The position numbers and the translations under genes were made by a program. Below are positions 26,747 through 35,749 of a stretch of DNA of 64,000 nucleotides, in pieces (within the stretch, counting starts at the first letter, position 1; every line of letters starts with the position of its first letter). The notes under the pieces are model-generated. The model did no database searches. It was given only the letters and a program-made list of their open reading frames with translations, and was not told the DNA's origin. Source of the DNA: RHKX01 sp963839535 (GTDB taxonomy: Bacteria; Actinomycetota; Thermoleophilia; Solirubrobacterales; 70-9); assembly GCA_963839535.1 (NCBI GenBank), contig CAWIVF010000008.1, forward strand, positions 124,001 through 188,000, in the 5' to 3' direction.

Positions 26747-28752
26747 CCGCCACGACCTTCGGCTGGCTGATCCTCGCGTTCCCGCTCGCCGGCGCGCTGA
26801 CGATCGGGCTGCTCTACCGGGTGCTCTCGCCGAAGGCCGCCGGCTGGATCGGGACCTTCGCGATCGCCGCCGCCTTCGTCTGCTCGATCGGCGCCTTCCT
26901 CGACCTCCTCGACCACCCGGCGGACGAGCGCCAGTTCGCCGACACGCTCTACAACTACGCGAGCGCGGCCGGGATCCCGTTCGACCTCAGCATCCTGGTC
27001 GATCCCCTCTCGGTGTTCATGGCACTGGTGGTGACGGGCGTCTCGACCCTGATCCACCTCTACTCCGTCGCCTACATGGGCGGGGATGCCGGCTACCGGC
27101 GGTTCTTCGCCTATCTCAACTTCTTCGTCTTCTCGATGCTGCTGCTGGTCCTCGCCGGCAACTTCGTCCTGCTGGTCGTCGGCTGGGCGTTCGTCGGCTA
27201 CGCGTCATATGCGCTGATCAGCTTCTGGTACCGGCGCGACACCGCCACCCGGGCCGGGATGAAGGCGTTCGTGATCAACGTGATCGGGGACATCGGGCTC
27301 GTCTTCGCCGCGATCCTGATCATCCGGGAGCTCGGCGTGTCGGACTACCTCGGCGTCTTCGAGGAGGCGCCCGGCCACTTCACGACCAACGAGTGGACGA
27401 TCGTCGCGATCTGCCTGCTGCTGCTCGTCGGCGCCTGCGCGAAGTCGGCCCAGCTCCCGCTCCACACCTGGCTGCCCGACGCGATGGAGGGCCCGACCCC
27501 GGTCAGCGCCCTGATCCACGCCGCGACGATGGTCACCGCCGGGGTCTACCTGATCGCCCGCACTCATCCGCTGTTCGAGCTGGCGCCGACGGCCGCCGAC
27601 ATCGCCGCGTTCATCGGCCTCGCGACGCTGCTCGTGGCGGCGACGATCGCGCTCGTCGTCACCGACCTGAAGCGGATCATCGCCTACTCGACCATGAGCC
27701 AGATCGGCTACATGGTCGTCGGCGTCTCGATCGGCGCCTACAGCGCCGGGCTCTTCCATCTGATGACCCACGCCTTCTTCAAGGCGCTGCTGTTCATGGC
27801 GGCGGGATCGGTGATCGCCGCGATGGCCTCGGTCCAGAACATCGACCGCATGGGCGGCTTCCGCAAGGCGCTGCCGTTCACCTGCGGCCTGCTGACGATC
27901 GGCGCCCTCGCCCTCGCCGGGTTCCCGGGCACGTCGGGGTTCTTCAGCAAGGACGAGATCCTCGTCTACGCCATCGAGCGCGGCGGGATGTACTGGATCT
28001 TCGCGATCGGCGGCTACCTCGCGGCGATCCTCACCGCCTTCTACTCGTTCCGGATCGTCTTCCGGGTCGTCTACGGCGAGCCGGTCCCCGAGGCCAAGGA
28101 GCTCGAGGGCGGTCACCTGGCCCACGGCGAGCCCGCGAATCCGGTCACCGGCGAGCCTGAGGACACCGACGTCGGCTTCCCCGGACCCGAGCATCACATC
28201 GCCGAGCGCGCCTGGCCGATGCGGGTGGCGATGGGGACGCTCGGCGTCCTCGCCCTGGTCGCCGGCGTCCTCCAGATCCCCGGCCTGACCGAGGCGGTCA
28301 CGCACTTCCTCGAGGGCTCGTTCGAGGAATCGGCCCTGGCCAAGATCCACCCCTCCGAGGAGACCGCTTGGCTCGGGCTGCTGGCCGGCGCGATCTGCTC
28401 GTTCATCGGGATCGGCGCCGCCTTCTACCTCTACATGGTGGTTCCCGGCGCCACGGTCGGTCTGCGCGACCGGATGCGCGGCGTCCACGACTTCCTCTTC
28501 CGGCGCTGGTACTTCGACGAGCTGCTCGACCTCCTCTTCTACAAGCCGGTCATCGCCGTCGGCCGCTTCTCCGATCGCGTCTTCGAACGGGTGGTCGTCC
28601 AGGGGGCGATCGTCGGCGGCGCCAGCGGCGGGGTCCGCGGCCTCGGCGGCATCGTCCGCACCGCCCAGTCGGGCTTCGTCCGCTTCTACGCGCTCCTGCT
28701 CGTCGCGGGGATCGTCGGCCTCGGCCTCTACTTCCTGGTGGCGGCCGGATGA
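26743..28752 (+). CDS. nuoL: NADH-quinone oxidoreductase subunit L
   Basis: NuoL is the largest antiporter-like proton-pumping subunit, 669 residues with about sixteen helices. Conserved stretches include GWAFVGYASYALISFWY, the LHTWLPDAMEGPTPVSALIH lysine/histidine helix region, and DLKRIIAYSTMSQIGYM. The long C-terminal lateral-helix region is present, with a hydrophilic loop around 450-485 (GEPANPVTGEPEDTD). ATGA overlaps join it to nuoK and nuoM. No frame problems were seen. Confidence 0.97.
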   Translation: MTATTFGWLILAFPLAGALTIGLLYRVLSPKAAGWIGTFAIAAAFVCSIGAFLDLLDHPADERQFADTLYNYASAAGIPFDLSILVDPLSVFMALVVTGVSTLIHLYSVAYMGGDAGYRRFFAYLNFFVFSMLLLVLAGNFVLLVVGWAFVGYASYALISFWYRRDTATRAGMKAFVINVIGDIGLVFAAILIIRELGVSDYLGVFEEAPGHFTTNEWTIVAICLLLLVGACAKSAQLPLHTWLPDAMEGPTPVSALIHAATMVTAGVYLIARTHPLFELAPTAADIAAFIGLATLLVAATIALVVTDLKRIIAYSTMSQIGYMVVGVSIGAYSAGLFHLMTHAFFKALLFMAAGSVIAAMASVQNIDRMGGFRKALPFTCGLLTIGALALAGFPGTSGFFSKDEILVYAIERGGMYWIFAIGGYLAAILTAFYSFRIVFRVVYGEPVPEAKELEGGHLAHGEPANPVTGEPEDTDVGFPGPEHHIAERAWPMRVAMGTLGVLALVAGVLQIPGLTEAVTHFLEGSFEESALAKIHPSEETAWLGLLAGAICSFIGIGAAFYLYMVVPGATVGLRDRMRGVHDFLFRRWYFDELLDLLFYKPVIAVGRFSDRVFERVVVQGAIVGGASGGVRGLGGIVRTAQSGFVRFYALLLVAGIVGLGLYFLVAAG

Positions 28753-30251
28753 GCGTGCTCAACCTGATCCTCTGGCTCCCGCTCGCGGTCGGGCTCGTTG
28801 GTTTCCTGCTCCCCGGCCGGGTCGCGGGTTGGTGGGCCCTGCTCGGCAGCCTCGTCTCGCTCGGCCTCGCGATCAGCCTCGTCGCCGACTTCGACTCGGC
28901 GGGGGCGCTGCAGCACGTCGTCAGCGAGGAGTGGATCCCCGACCTCGGCGTCCGCTACGAGCTCGGCGTCGACGGGCTCAGCCTGTTCCTGGTCCTGCTG
29001 ACCTCGGCGATGTGGGTCGCGGCGACGCTCTACTCGGCGCTCCAGGGCCCCGACCGGGCCCGCAACTACTTCTTCATGCTCGGGCTCGGCCAGACGGCGA
29101 CGCTCGGGGCGTTCCTGGCCCAGGACCTGCTCCTGTTCGTCCTCTTCTTCGACCTGATGCTGATCCCGATCTACTTCCTGATCGGGGCCTGGGGCACCGG
29201 CGACCGGGTGGCGGCGACGATCAAGATGATCGTCTTCACTCTGGTCGGGTCGCTGCTGATGCTCGTCGGCGCGATCGCGACGGCGGTGCTCAGCGCCGAC
29301 GCGGCGGGCGGGCTCACGTTCTCGCTGGAGGCGCTCCGGGAGGTCCCGCTCGGGGCAGGCAGCCAGGAGTGGATCTTCCTCTTCTTCGCCGCGGCGTTCC
29401 TCGTGAAGATGCCGGCCTTCCTCCTGCACGGCTGGTTCCCCGACGCCTACCGCGCCGCGCCGCTTCCGGTCCTGGCGTTGCTCGGCGGAGTGCTCTCGAA
29501 GGTGGGCGCCTACGGGTTCCTGCGGGTGGTCCTGCCGGTCTTCCCGGATGCGACCGTCCAGTTCCAGGAGCTGATCCTGATCATCGCCCTCGCCTCGATC
29601 CTCTACGGCTCGGCGATGGCGTTCACCCAGACCAACCTCCGGCTGATCGCGGGCTACTCGTCGGTGGCGCAGATGGGGTTCATCACGCTCGGCATCTTCA
29701 GCCTGCGACCCGACGGCGCCGACGGCGCGGTCATCCAGATGGTCAACCACGGGATCGTGGTCGGGGCGACCTTCTTCATCATCGCCCTGATCGCCGAGCG
29801 CACCGGCACGGAGGACATCCGCCAGATGGGCGGGCTGGCGAAGCGGGCTCCGGTGCTGGCGGTCCTGTTCATGATCGTCACCCTCGCCACCCTCGCCCTG
29901 CCGGGCACGGCCAACTTCGTCGGCGAGTTCTACATCCTCGCCGGCGTCTTCCAGTCGAAGATCGCGATCGCCCTGATCGCCTCGATCGGGATCGCCCTCG
30001 CCGCCTTCTACGCCCTGCGCATGTACCAGCGGACGATGCACAACCGGCTGCCCGACGGGATGGTCTCCCGCGAGATCACCCTGCGGGAGGCGGTCGTGGT
30101 CGCGCCGCTCGTCGCCTGCATCGTCGCGCTCGCGATCTACCCCGGCCTGATCACCTCGCGCGGCGAGGGCGCGGTCGAGCGCAGCCTCGCGGCGTTCGCC
30201 GTCGACGAGGCACCCGAGGCAACGGCCGCCGTTGAGGAGGCGACGCGGTGA
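28749..30251 (+). CDS. nuoM: NADH-quinone oxidoreductase subunit M
   Basis: NuoM is an antiporter-like subunit of 500 residues. The motifs YELGVDGLSLFLVLLT, the conserved Glu helix FDLMLIPIYFLIGAWG, and VKMPAFLLHGWFPDAYRAAP are present, as is NLRLIAGYSSVAQMGFI. The ATG at 28749 lies in the ATGA overlap with the nuoL stop. Earlier in-frame codons would run through nuoL. It ends overlapping the nuoN GTG. Confidence 0.97.
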   Translation: MSVLNLILWLPLAVGLVGFLLPGRVAGWWALLGSLVSLGLAISLVADFDSAGALQHVVSEEWIPDLGVRYELGVDGLSLFLVLLTSAMWVAATLYSALQGPDRARNYFFMLGLGQTATLGAFLAQDLLLFVLFFDLMLIPIYFLIGAWGTGDRVAATIKMIVFTLVGSLLMLVGAIATAVLSADAAGGLTFSLEALREVPLGAGSQEWIFLFFAAAFLVKMPAFLLHGWFPDAYRAAPLPVLALLGGVLSKVGAYGFLRVVLPVFPDATVQFQELILIIALASILYGSAMAFTQTNLRLIAGYSSVAQMGFITLGIFSLRPDGADGAVIQMVNHGIVVGATFFIIALIAERTGTEDIRQMGGLAKRAPVLAVLFMIVTLATLALPGTANFVGEFYILAGVFQSKIAIALIASIGIALAAFYALRMYQRTMHNRLPDGMVSREITLREAVVVAPLVACIVALAIYPGLITSRGEGAVERSLAAFAVDEAPEATAAVEEATR

Positions 30252-31807
30252 TCGACACCCCCGACATCGACTACGCGGGGCTCTCGCCGCTGATCGCGCT
30301 GACGGCGGGGCTCGTGATCGTGCTGCTCGCCGGCCTCTCCGGACCGCGCGGCAACCGGGTCGTCTCGTCGCTGCTCACCCTGGCGGTCCTCGGCACCACC
30401 GCCGGGCTGCTGATCTGGCGGCTCGGCGAGCCTGACGCCGACCTCATCTCGGGCGCGCTTCGCATCGACGGGCTCTCGATCACCGCCAGCCTGCTGGTCG
30501 TCCTCGCCGCCGCCTTCGTCGTCCTGCTCCAGCTGCGCGACCCCGCCGCCGAGGAGGCCGGCCACGCCGAGTCCCATGCGCTGATGCTCGGCTCGGTCCT
30601 CGGCATGGTGATGCTGGCGGAGGCCCAGAACCTGATCACCTTCTTCGTCGCGCTCGAGCTGCTCTCGATCCCGCTCTACGTCCTCTGCGGATCGCACCGC
30701 AGCCGCCACGAGTCGCTCGAGTCCGGGCTCAAGTATCTGATCGTCGGCTCGCTCGGCTCGGCCACGCTGCTCTACGGGATGGCGTTCATCTACGGCGGCT
30801 CCGGATCGACCTCGTTCAACGCGATCGCGACGGGGATCGGCACGTCGCTGTCCGACGATCCGCTCGTCCTGATCGGCATCGCCCTCTGCGCGGTGGGGCT
30901 CGCCTTCAAGGTCTCGATCGCCCCGTTCCACCAGTGGACGCCGGACGTCTACGAGGGCGCGCCCACCCCGGTCACCGCGTTCATGGCGGTGGCGACGAAG
31001 GTCGCGGCCTTCGCGGTGTTCGCCCGCTTCTTCCAGGTCGCCCTGGCCCCCTCGATCGACCAGTGGCAGCCGGCGCTGGCCGCGCTGGCGGCGATCTCGA
31101 TCATCGTCGGCAACGTCGGCGCGCTCGGCCAGGACTCGCTCAAGCGGCTCCTCGGCTATTCCGGGATCGCCCAGGCCGGCTACATGCTGGTCGGTCTGCT
31201 CGTGGCGACCGAGGCGGGCCTGAACGCGCTGATCTTCTACCTCGCCGCCTACACGGTGATGAACCTCGCCGCCTTCGCCGTGATCACGATCCGCGAGCGC
31301 GAGACCCCCTTCGCCGACGACATCGCCTCGATCGAGGGGCTCGGGCGGGACCGTCCCGAGCTCGCCTGGCCGCTGACGATCGCGATGCTCGGGCTCGCCG
31401 GCCTGCCCGGAACCGCGGGCTTCATCGGCAAGCTCTACCTGATCGAGGCCTCCGTGGAGGCCGACTACACCTGGCTCGCGGTGCTGATCGTGATCGGGAC
31501 GATGATCTCGCTCGCCTACTACCTGCGGGTCATCGCGGCCGTCTGGATGCGGCCCGCGCCGAAGCTCGCGCCCGCGATCGCCGGCGCGGCGCCGGAGGCC
31601 GACGGGTCCCCGGCCCTCGCCCCGCGCGGCGAGCCGGCCCGCGGCGTCGCCCTCCGCGGCGGGCCCAGCGGCGGTCGCTGCATGCTGCTGCTGGCCGCGA
31701 CCGTCCTCGCCGCCGCCGCGACCGTCGTCTTCGGGATCGTCCCCTCCCCGCTCGTCGACTTCGCGACGAACGCGGGCGACTCGATCGCCGGTCTGCTCGG
31801 CTCCTGA
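30248..31807 (+). CDS. nuoN: NADH-quinone oxidoreductase subunit N
   Basis: NuoN is the third antiporter-like subunit, 519 residues, starting at GTG 30248 within the nuoM stop. Motifs include FFVALELLSIPLYVL, KVSIAPFHQWTPDVYEGAPT and DSLKRLLGYSGIAQAGYM. A hydrophilic Pro/Ala/Gly-rich loop of about 45 residues (around 440-480) lies between the last helices and is longer than in many homologues. It is the last nuo gene, and the next gene begins 35 bases on. Confidence 0.97.
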   Translation: MIDTPDIDYAGLSPLIALTAGLVIVLLAGLSGPRGNRVVSSLLTLAVLGTTAGLLIWRLGEPDADLISGALRIDGLSITASLLVVLAAAFVVLLQLRDPAAEEAGHAESHALMLGSVLGMVMLAEAQNLITFFVALELLSIPLYVLCGSHRSRHESLESGLKYLIVGSLGSATLLYGMAFIYGGSGSTSFNAIATGIGTSLSDDPLVLIGIALCAVGLAFKVSIAPFHQWTPDVYEGAPTPVTAFMAVATKVAAFAVFARFFQVALAPSIDQWQPALAALAAISIIVGNVGALGQDSLKRLLGYSGIAQAGYMLVGLLVATEAGLNALIFYLAAYTVMNLAAFAVITIRERETPFADDIASIEGLGRDRPELAWPLTIAMLGLAGLPGTAGFIGKLYLIEASVEADYTWLAVLIVIGTMISLAYYLRVIAAVWMRPAPKLAPAIAGAAPEADGSPALAPRGEPARGVALRGGPSGGRCMLLLAATVLAAAATVVFGIVPSPLVDFATNAGDSIAGLLGS

Positions 31808-31841
31808 GCCGCTCCCGTCCGATCCTCTAGGCTCCCGGCCG

Positions 31842-32264
31842 ATGCAGCGCGTCACCTTCGACCAGGACTACTCGCTCCCCCGGGAGCAGGTCTTCGCTCA
31901 CTTCGCGGAGCACGAGAACCTGGCGCCCCTCTTCGGCGCCAAGATCACCCGCCTCAACGACGGCACCGACGGCCAGCGCAACGGCGTCGGCTCGGCGCGG
32001 CAGCTCAAGCTCGGTCCGCTCCCTCCGTTCGTCGAGACGGTCACCGAGGTCGTCCCGAACGAGCGGATCGTCTACCGGATCACGAAGGGCTCACCGCTGC
32101 GCGACCACGAGGGCGAGATGCGCTTCACCGACGAGGGCACCGGTACCCGCCTCCATTACGAGATCAAGTTCGGCGCCGCGGTGCCGGGGCTGGACCGCGT
32201 GGTGGCCGCCGGCCTGCGCAAGAACATCGCCAAGGGCCTGAAGAAGGCCCCCGGCGCCTCTTAG
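31842..32264 (+). CDS. SRPBCC-family protein (polyketide cyclase/dehydrase-like)
   Basis: The 140-residue product has the START/Bet v1-like pattern. An N-terminal strand with F-D-Q-D-Y-S-L-P-R-E-Q-V-F-A-H-F leads into a helix, followed by a curved sheet (IVYRITKGSPLRDHEG) and a C-terminal helix ending in Lys-rich residues. Such proteins bind a hydrophobic ligand in a helix-grip cavity. The exact role is unknown. It follows nuoN by 35 bases and may be read from the same transcript. Eleven bases after its stop lies the first copy of the structured repeat. Confidence 0.85.
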   Translation: MQRVTFDQDYSLPREQVFAHFAEHENLAPLFGAKITRLNDGTDGQRNGVGSARQLKLGPLPPFVETVTEVVPNERIVYRITKGSPLRDHEGEMRFTDEGTGTRLHYEIKFGAAVPGLDRVVAAGLRKNIAKGLKKAPGAS

Positions 32265-32274
32265 ACAAACCCGC

Positions 32275-32348
32275 AGGACTTCCCGCCACGGTGGGGCCCC
32301 CTCCCGGGCAGACCGGACGCGAAGCGGAGGATCTGCCCGGAGTTATCT
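32275..32348 (-). repeat. Structured dispersed repeat, copy 1
   Basis: On the minus strand it reads AGATAACTCC, stem GGGCAGA, then a 19-base loop with invariant core CTCCGCTTCGCGTCCG, the partner TCTGCCC, and a G-rich segment ending CGGGAAGTCCT. The main stem pairs 32304-32312 with 32332-32340 perfectly. It starts two bases after the restored stop of the protease gene (TGA at 32350-32352) and fills the gap to the convergent SRPBCC gene. Other copies are at 46950-47022 and 54514-54580. Confidence 0.85.
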
Positions 32349-32349
32349 C

Positions 32350-33591
32350 TCAGCGTTCGCAGTCCCGGGCTCGGTTGCTCTTGCTCGGGGCGCCGCACGC
32401 GATCGGTGCCGATGCCGCCGTAGACCCGGTCCCGGCCGCCGCCGGCGAGGATCTCGTCGTCCTCGGGGCCGCCGCAGATGATGTCGTCGCCGCCGCGGCC
32501 CTTGACGACGTCATTGCCCCCGAGCGTCGCGATCACGTCCTTCTTGCGCGTCCCGACGATCCGTTCGCCGGTGTCGGTGCCGGCGATGCTCACGACCCTG
32601 CCGCCGCATGAGATCGGGCCGACCGAGGGCCAGCCCCGCGCCTTCGCCCGGTAGAGCGCCTTCGCGACCTTGCCGAAGTAGGGGCCGAAGAAGAAGCCCT
32701 TGCTCAGTCGCGGATAGCCGTGGCTCGTGTCCGAGACGACGAAGCTGTCCTGGGAGACCCAGCCGCCGCCGCTTGCCCCCTGCTGCTGGTCGCACCGCAT
32801 CCCGCGTGAGCGCGGGCCGCCGTTGCGAAACGGGTCGGCGACGTAGCCGCCGCTGCAGCGGATCAGGCGGTTGCCGTCGTAGCTCGGCGCCCCCTTCGCG
32901 GGGTAGCCGTAGGCGTCCAGGCGCTGCTTGCGGGGCTGGTTGAAGCCGATCCCGCGCGAGCCGACCGCCGACTGGACGGTGCCGCGCGCGGTGGGGCCGA
33001 GGCGGACGAACGCGAAGTCGTAGTCGAGGGCGCCGAAGCGCACCCACTGACTCGTCGTGATCGCGTTGGTCCCGGTCCAGGCGCCGTAGGGAAGGCTGTT
33101 CCGGGAGTAGCCCGGCACGAAGGCGATCCGCGAGGCGAAGCGATTGGAGCCGCCGGCGTCGTAGACGCAGTGGCCGGCGGTCAGGATCAAGCTCTCGGAG
33201 CGGCTCGAGATCACGGTCGCCGAGCACGAGTAGTCGCCCAGGCCCTCGTAATGGCCGAAGAGCTTTCCGTGGACGCGATTGGGATAGCGCTCGGGATGCT
33301 CGACGGGGGTGCTGGCGAAGGTGCTGGCCCGGAGGGGGAGCGTCTCGGGCGCCGCCGGAGCCTGCTGCGCCGTGCCGTCCGCGGCGAGCTCCAGCGGCTC
33401 TGCGGCGGCGAGGCGCTCGGGGGTCCAGTAGCCCTCCGTCGCGGCGGGATCGAGGGTGGCGGTGGTGGCCGGCTCCGCGGGCGCGCGGGGGGCTCGGCGG
33501 CGGCCCCGCCGGCCGCGAGGGCTGCAAGGAACAGCGCGAGCACGCCGACCGCGGCGGCCACGAGCAGCCGATGACCGATTCCGAGCGTCAC
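32350..33591 (-). CDS. Secreted trypsin-like serine protease with RTX-type tail
   Basis: This is an exported S1-family protease, about 413 residues after correction. GTG 33591 is followed by a signal segment (GHRLLVAAAVGVLALFLAAL). The triad is His in LTAGHCVYD, Asp in ALDYDFAFVRL and Ser in QQGASGGGW. The C-terminal 60 residues hold calcium-binding GGxGxD-like repeats (GGNDVVKGRGGDD, GGGRDRVYGGIGTD). Two apparent indels are present. One base is missing in a G6 run at 33487-33492, after the signal peptide. One extra base near 32400 hides a short end with SKSNRARDCER and TGA at 32350. It is paralogous to the protease at 35750-36803 and is followed by the structured repeat. Confidence 0.88.
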
Positions 33592-33618
33592 TCCGAGAAG
33601 TCCCTTCTTCGCCTGCCC

Positions 33619-33635
33619 GCCGGTCCCCAACCGGC
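33619..33635 (+). promoter_or_regulatory. Small inverted repeat in a divergent spacer
   Basis: GCCGGT, loop CCCCA, ACCGGC lies between the divergent protease and glyoxalase-fold genes. It could be an operator or a leader hairpin. It has only six base pairs in very GC-rich DNA, so chance is possible. Confidence 0.3.
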
Positions 33636-33687
33636 CTCGGCGGCGAGGATAGCGTCCGAGGTGCGCCGGCTCGTAGGCTCTGGACGA

Positions 33688-34038
33688 ATGCTTCACCACG
33701 TCTCACTCGAGGTCGCGCCCGCCGACGCGGACCGGTTCGCCGACCTCCTCCCCGCGATCGGCTGGGAGCCGGTGCGCGCGCCCGGCGCCCTCGGCGACGC
33801 CGTCGACTGGTACGAGCGGCGCGGGACGCAGATCCATCTGATCCGGACTGAGGCCGCCACCGTCCCCGTGCTCGGCCATCCCGCCCTCGTCGTCGACGAC
33901 TTCCCCGTCGCCCTCGAGGAGCTGCGGAGTCGCGGCTTCGAGGTCGAGGAGGCGCGCGAGCTCTGGGGCGAACGGCGGGCGTTCGTGATCGCGCCGGGCG
34001 GCCACCGGATCGAGCTGATGGCCGCCCCGCCGGGGTGA
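33688..34038 (+). CDS. Glyoxalase/VOC-superfamily protein
   Basis: This is a 116-residue single-domain protein with paired beta-alpha-beta-beta-beta modules. It has an N-terminal LHHVSLEV strand with the metal-ligand His, YERRGTQIHLI, and a C-terminal IAPGGHRIELM strand with the Glu ligand. The family covers isomerases, dioxygenases and resistance proteins, so function is open. The start ATG 33688 follows the divergent spacer. The next gene begins 79 bases later. Confidence 0.85.
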   Translation: MLHHVSLEVAPADADRFADLLPAIGWEPVRAPGALGDAVDWYERRGTQIHLIRTEAATVPVLGHPALVVDDFPVALEELRSRGFEVEEARELWGERRAFVIAPGGHRIELMAAPPG

Positions 34039-34116
34039 TCCAGCACACCGCGAGGCGCAATTTGCGGCCTCCGGAGGGACCGCTGGCGCCGCCGGGCGGC
34101 GTAGCATCACCAGCCC

Positions 34117-35730
34117 TTGCGCTACCCGGTCGAAACGTTCACCGAAGCCGAGCGCCGCGCGCTCGAGCCGCACTTCACCAACCTCGATCGGCCGGTGTTC
34201 GCACTCACGAACCTGCCGGAGACGGTCAAGGGCGCGCTCTTCGCCCGCTACTCCCGCTACGGCGGGACGCTGCGCCGCCTCTACCTCGACGAGTTCGCGG
34301 CCGACGCGCCCACGGGCGAGCGACCGTTCGACGGCAGCGAGGGCAAGCGCGCCGCACAGCTCTACGAGCGGATCTTCCTCGGCTACGGGGACGACTCCGT
34401 CGCCCAGCTCGGCGGGGCGCACCTCGCCTGCGAGTGGGTCAGCAACGTGCTCACGAAGGTCCTCCAGCGGGGCCGGCTGGCCGCCTACCTCGAGCAGTCC
34501 ACCCGCTACATCGCCTACGACGCCCCGATGGAGGAGGGCGTGCAGCCGGGCTCGCCGGGCAGCTCGCGCTACTGGCGCGGCGAGGAGCTCGGCGACGAGT
34601 TCACCGCGGCGATGGACGAGATCTTCGCCATCTACTCGAGCTCGCTGAAGCGGGTGCGCGCCTGGGCGGAGGAGCGCTGGCCGCGCGGCGAGGAGCCCGA
34701 GGCCGCCTGGAAGCGGTCGATCAACGCCAAGGCGCTCGACCTGCTGCGCGGCCTCCTGCCCGCCGCCACCCTCTCCCACGTCGGCATCTACGCCTCCGGG
34801 CAGGCCTACGAGCAGCTGCTGCTGAGGCTCGCCTCCTCACCGCTGCCCGAGGCGCGCGAGGTCGGCGCCATGGCCCTCGACGAGCTGCGCGTGGTGATCC
34901 CGAGCTTCCTGACCCGGGTCGACATCCCCGAGCGCGGCGGCGAGTGGATCTCCTACCTCGAGCAGCGCCGCACCGAGACCGAGCGGTGGGTCTCGAGGCT
35001 CGGCCTCGACCGGCGCGGTGGCGACGACGTCCCGTCCGTCGAGCTCGTCCACGTCGACGGGACCGAGGAGGACCTCCTGGCCGCCTCCCTCTACGAGGCG
35101 AGCGGGGTTCCGGAGGCCGAGGTCTCGCGGGCGCTGCGGGCGCTCGACCCGATCGAGCGCGAGGGGATCGTCGCCGACCTCGTCGGCGAGCGCGCCAACC
35201 GCCGTCATCGGCCCGGCCGCGGCTGGGAGTCCGTCCGCTACCGCTTCGAGATCGTCTCCGACTACGGCGGCTTCCGCGACATGCAGCGACACCGCATGCT
35301 GACCTGCCAGTGGCAGTCCCTCTCCCCGGATCTCGGGGCGGGCGTGCCCGACGAGGTCGCGGATGCGGGCGTCGGCGACGAGTACGCCCGGGCGCTCGAC
35401 ATCTCGCGGACCGAGTTCCACCGGCTCGAGGAAGCCGGGATGGCGGAGGCCGCGCCATACGCCCTCTGCCTGGGCTATCGCATCCGTTACGTGCTGGACA
35501 TGAACGCCCGCGAGGCGATGCACGTCTGCGAGCTGCGCTCGGGCCGCGAGGGGCACCCGACGTACCGGGCGGTCGCCCAGGCGATGCACGAGCGGATCAG
35601 CGCCGTGCACCCGGCGATCGGCGCTGCCATGCGCCACGTCGACTCGAGCTCCGAGCCGCGGCTCGAGCGGATCATGAGCGAGATCCGCACTCACCGAAAG
35701 CGGGCCGCCCTGGCCGGCGGCGGCCGCTGA
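34117..35730 (+). CDS. Double-domain FAD-dependent thymidylate synthase-like protein (ThyX-like)
   Basis: The 537-residue product is about twice the size of ThyX and appears to hold two ThyX-fold halves. The first half includes GYGDDSVAQLGGAHLACEW and LEQSTRYIAYD. The second has FRDMQRHRMLTCQWQS, which satisfies the ThyX signature RHRx7S (R391, H392, R393, S401), then RYVLDMNAREAMHVCELRSG. ThyX methylates dUMP with FAD, NADPH and methylene-folate, but activity of this long form is inferred. TTG is taken as the start because no ATG or GTG fits. It sits between two paralogous proteases. Confidence 0.85.
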   Translation: MRYPVETFTEAERRALEPHFTNLDRPVFALTNLPETVKGALFARYSRYGGTLRRLYLDEFAADAPTGERPFDGSEGKRAAQLYERIFLGYGDDSVAQLGGAHLACEWVSNVLTKVLQRGRLAAYLEQSTRYIAYDAPMEEGVQPGSPGSSRYWRGEELGDEFTAAMDEIFAIYSSSLKRVRAWAEERWPRGEEPEAAWKRSINAKALDLLRGLLPAATLSHVGIYASGQAYEQLLLRLASSPLPEAREVGAMALDELRVVIPSFLTRVDIPERGGEWISYLEQRRTETERWVSRLGLDRRGGDDVPSVELVHVDGTEEDLLAASLYEASGVPEAEVSRALRALDPIEREGIVADLVGERANRRHRPGRGWESVRYRFEIVSDYGGFRDMQRHRMLTCQWQSLSPDLGAGVPDEVADAGVGDEYARALDISRTEFHRLEEAGMAEAAPYALCLGYRIRYVLDMNAREAMHVCELRSGREGHPTYRAVAQAMHERISAVHPAIGAAMRHVDSSSEPRLERIMSEIRTHRKRAALAGGGR

Positions 35731-35749
35731 GCGACTCCCGCCGGCGCTC

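Noticed and set aside
26011..31855. Long open frames antisense to nuoJ-N
   Set aside because: Same GC effect; composition is repetitive Arg/Asp/Gly and no domain is recognisable.
32304..32340. Resemblance of GGACGCGAAGC in the repeat to the c-di-GMP-I riboswitch core
   Set aside because: The other conserved parts (the CACGCACAGGGCAAACC strand and the GNRA tetraloop helix) are missing. The element is downstream of genes and the invariant core is inside a hairpin loop.
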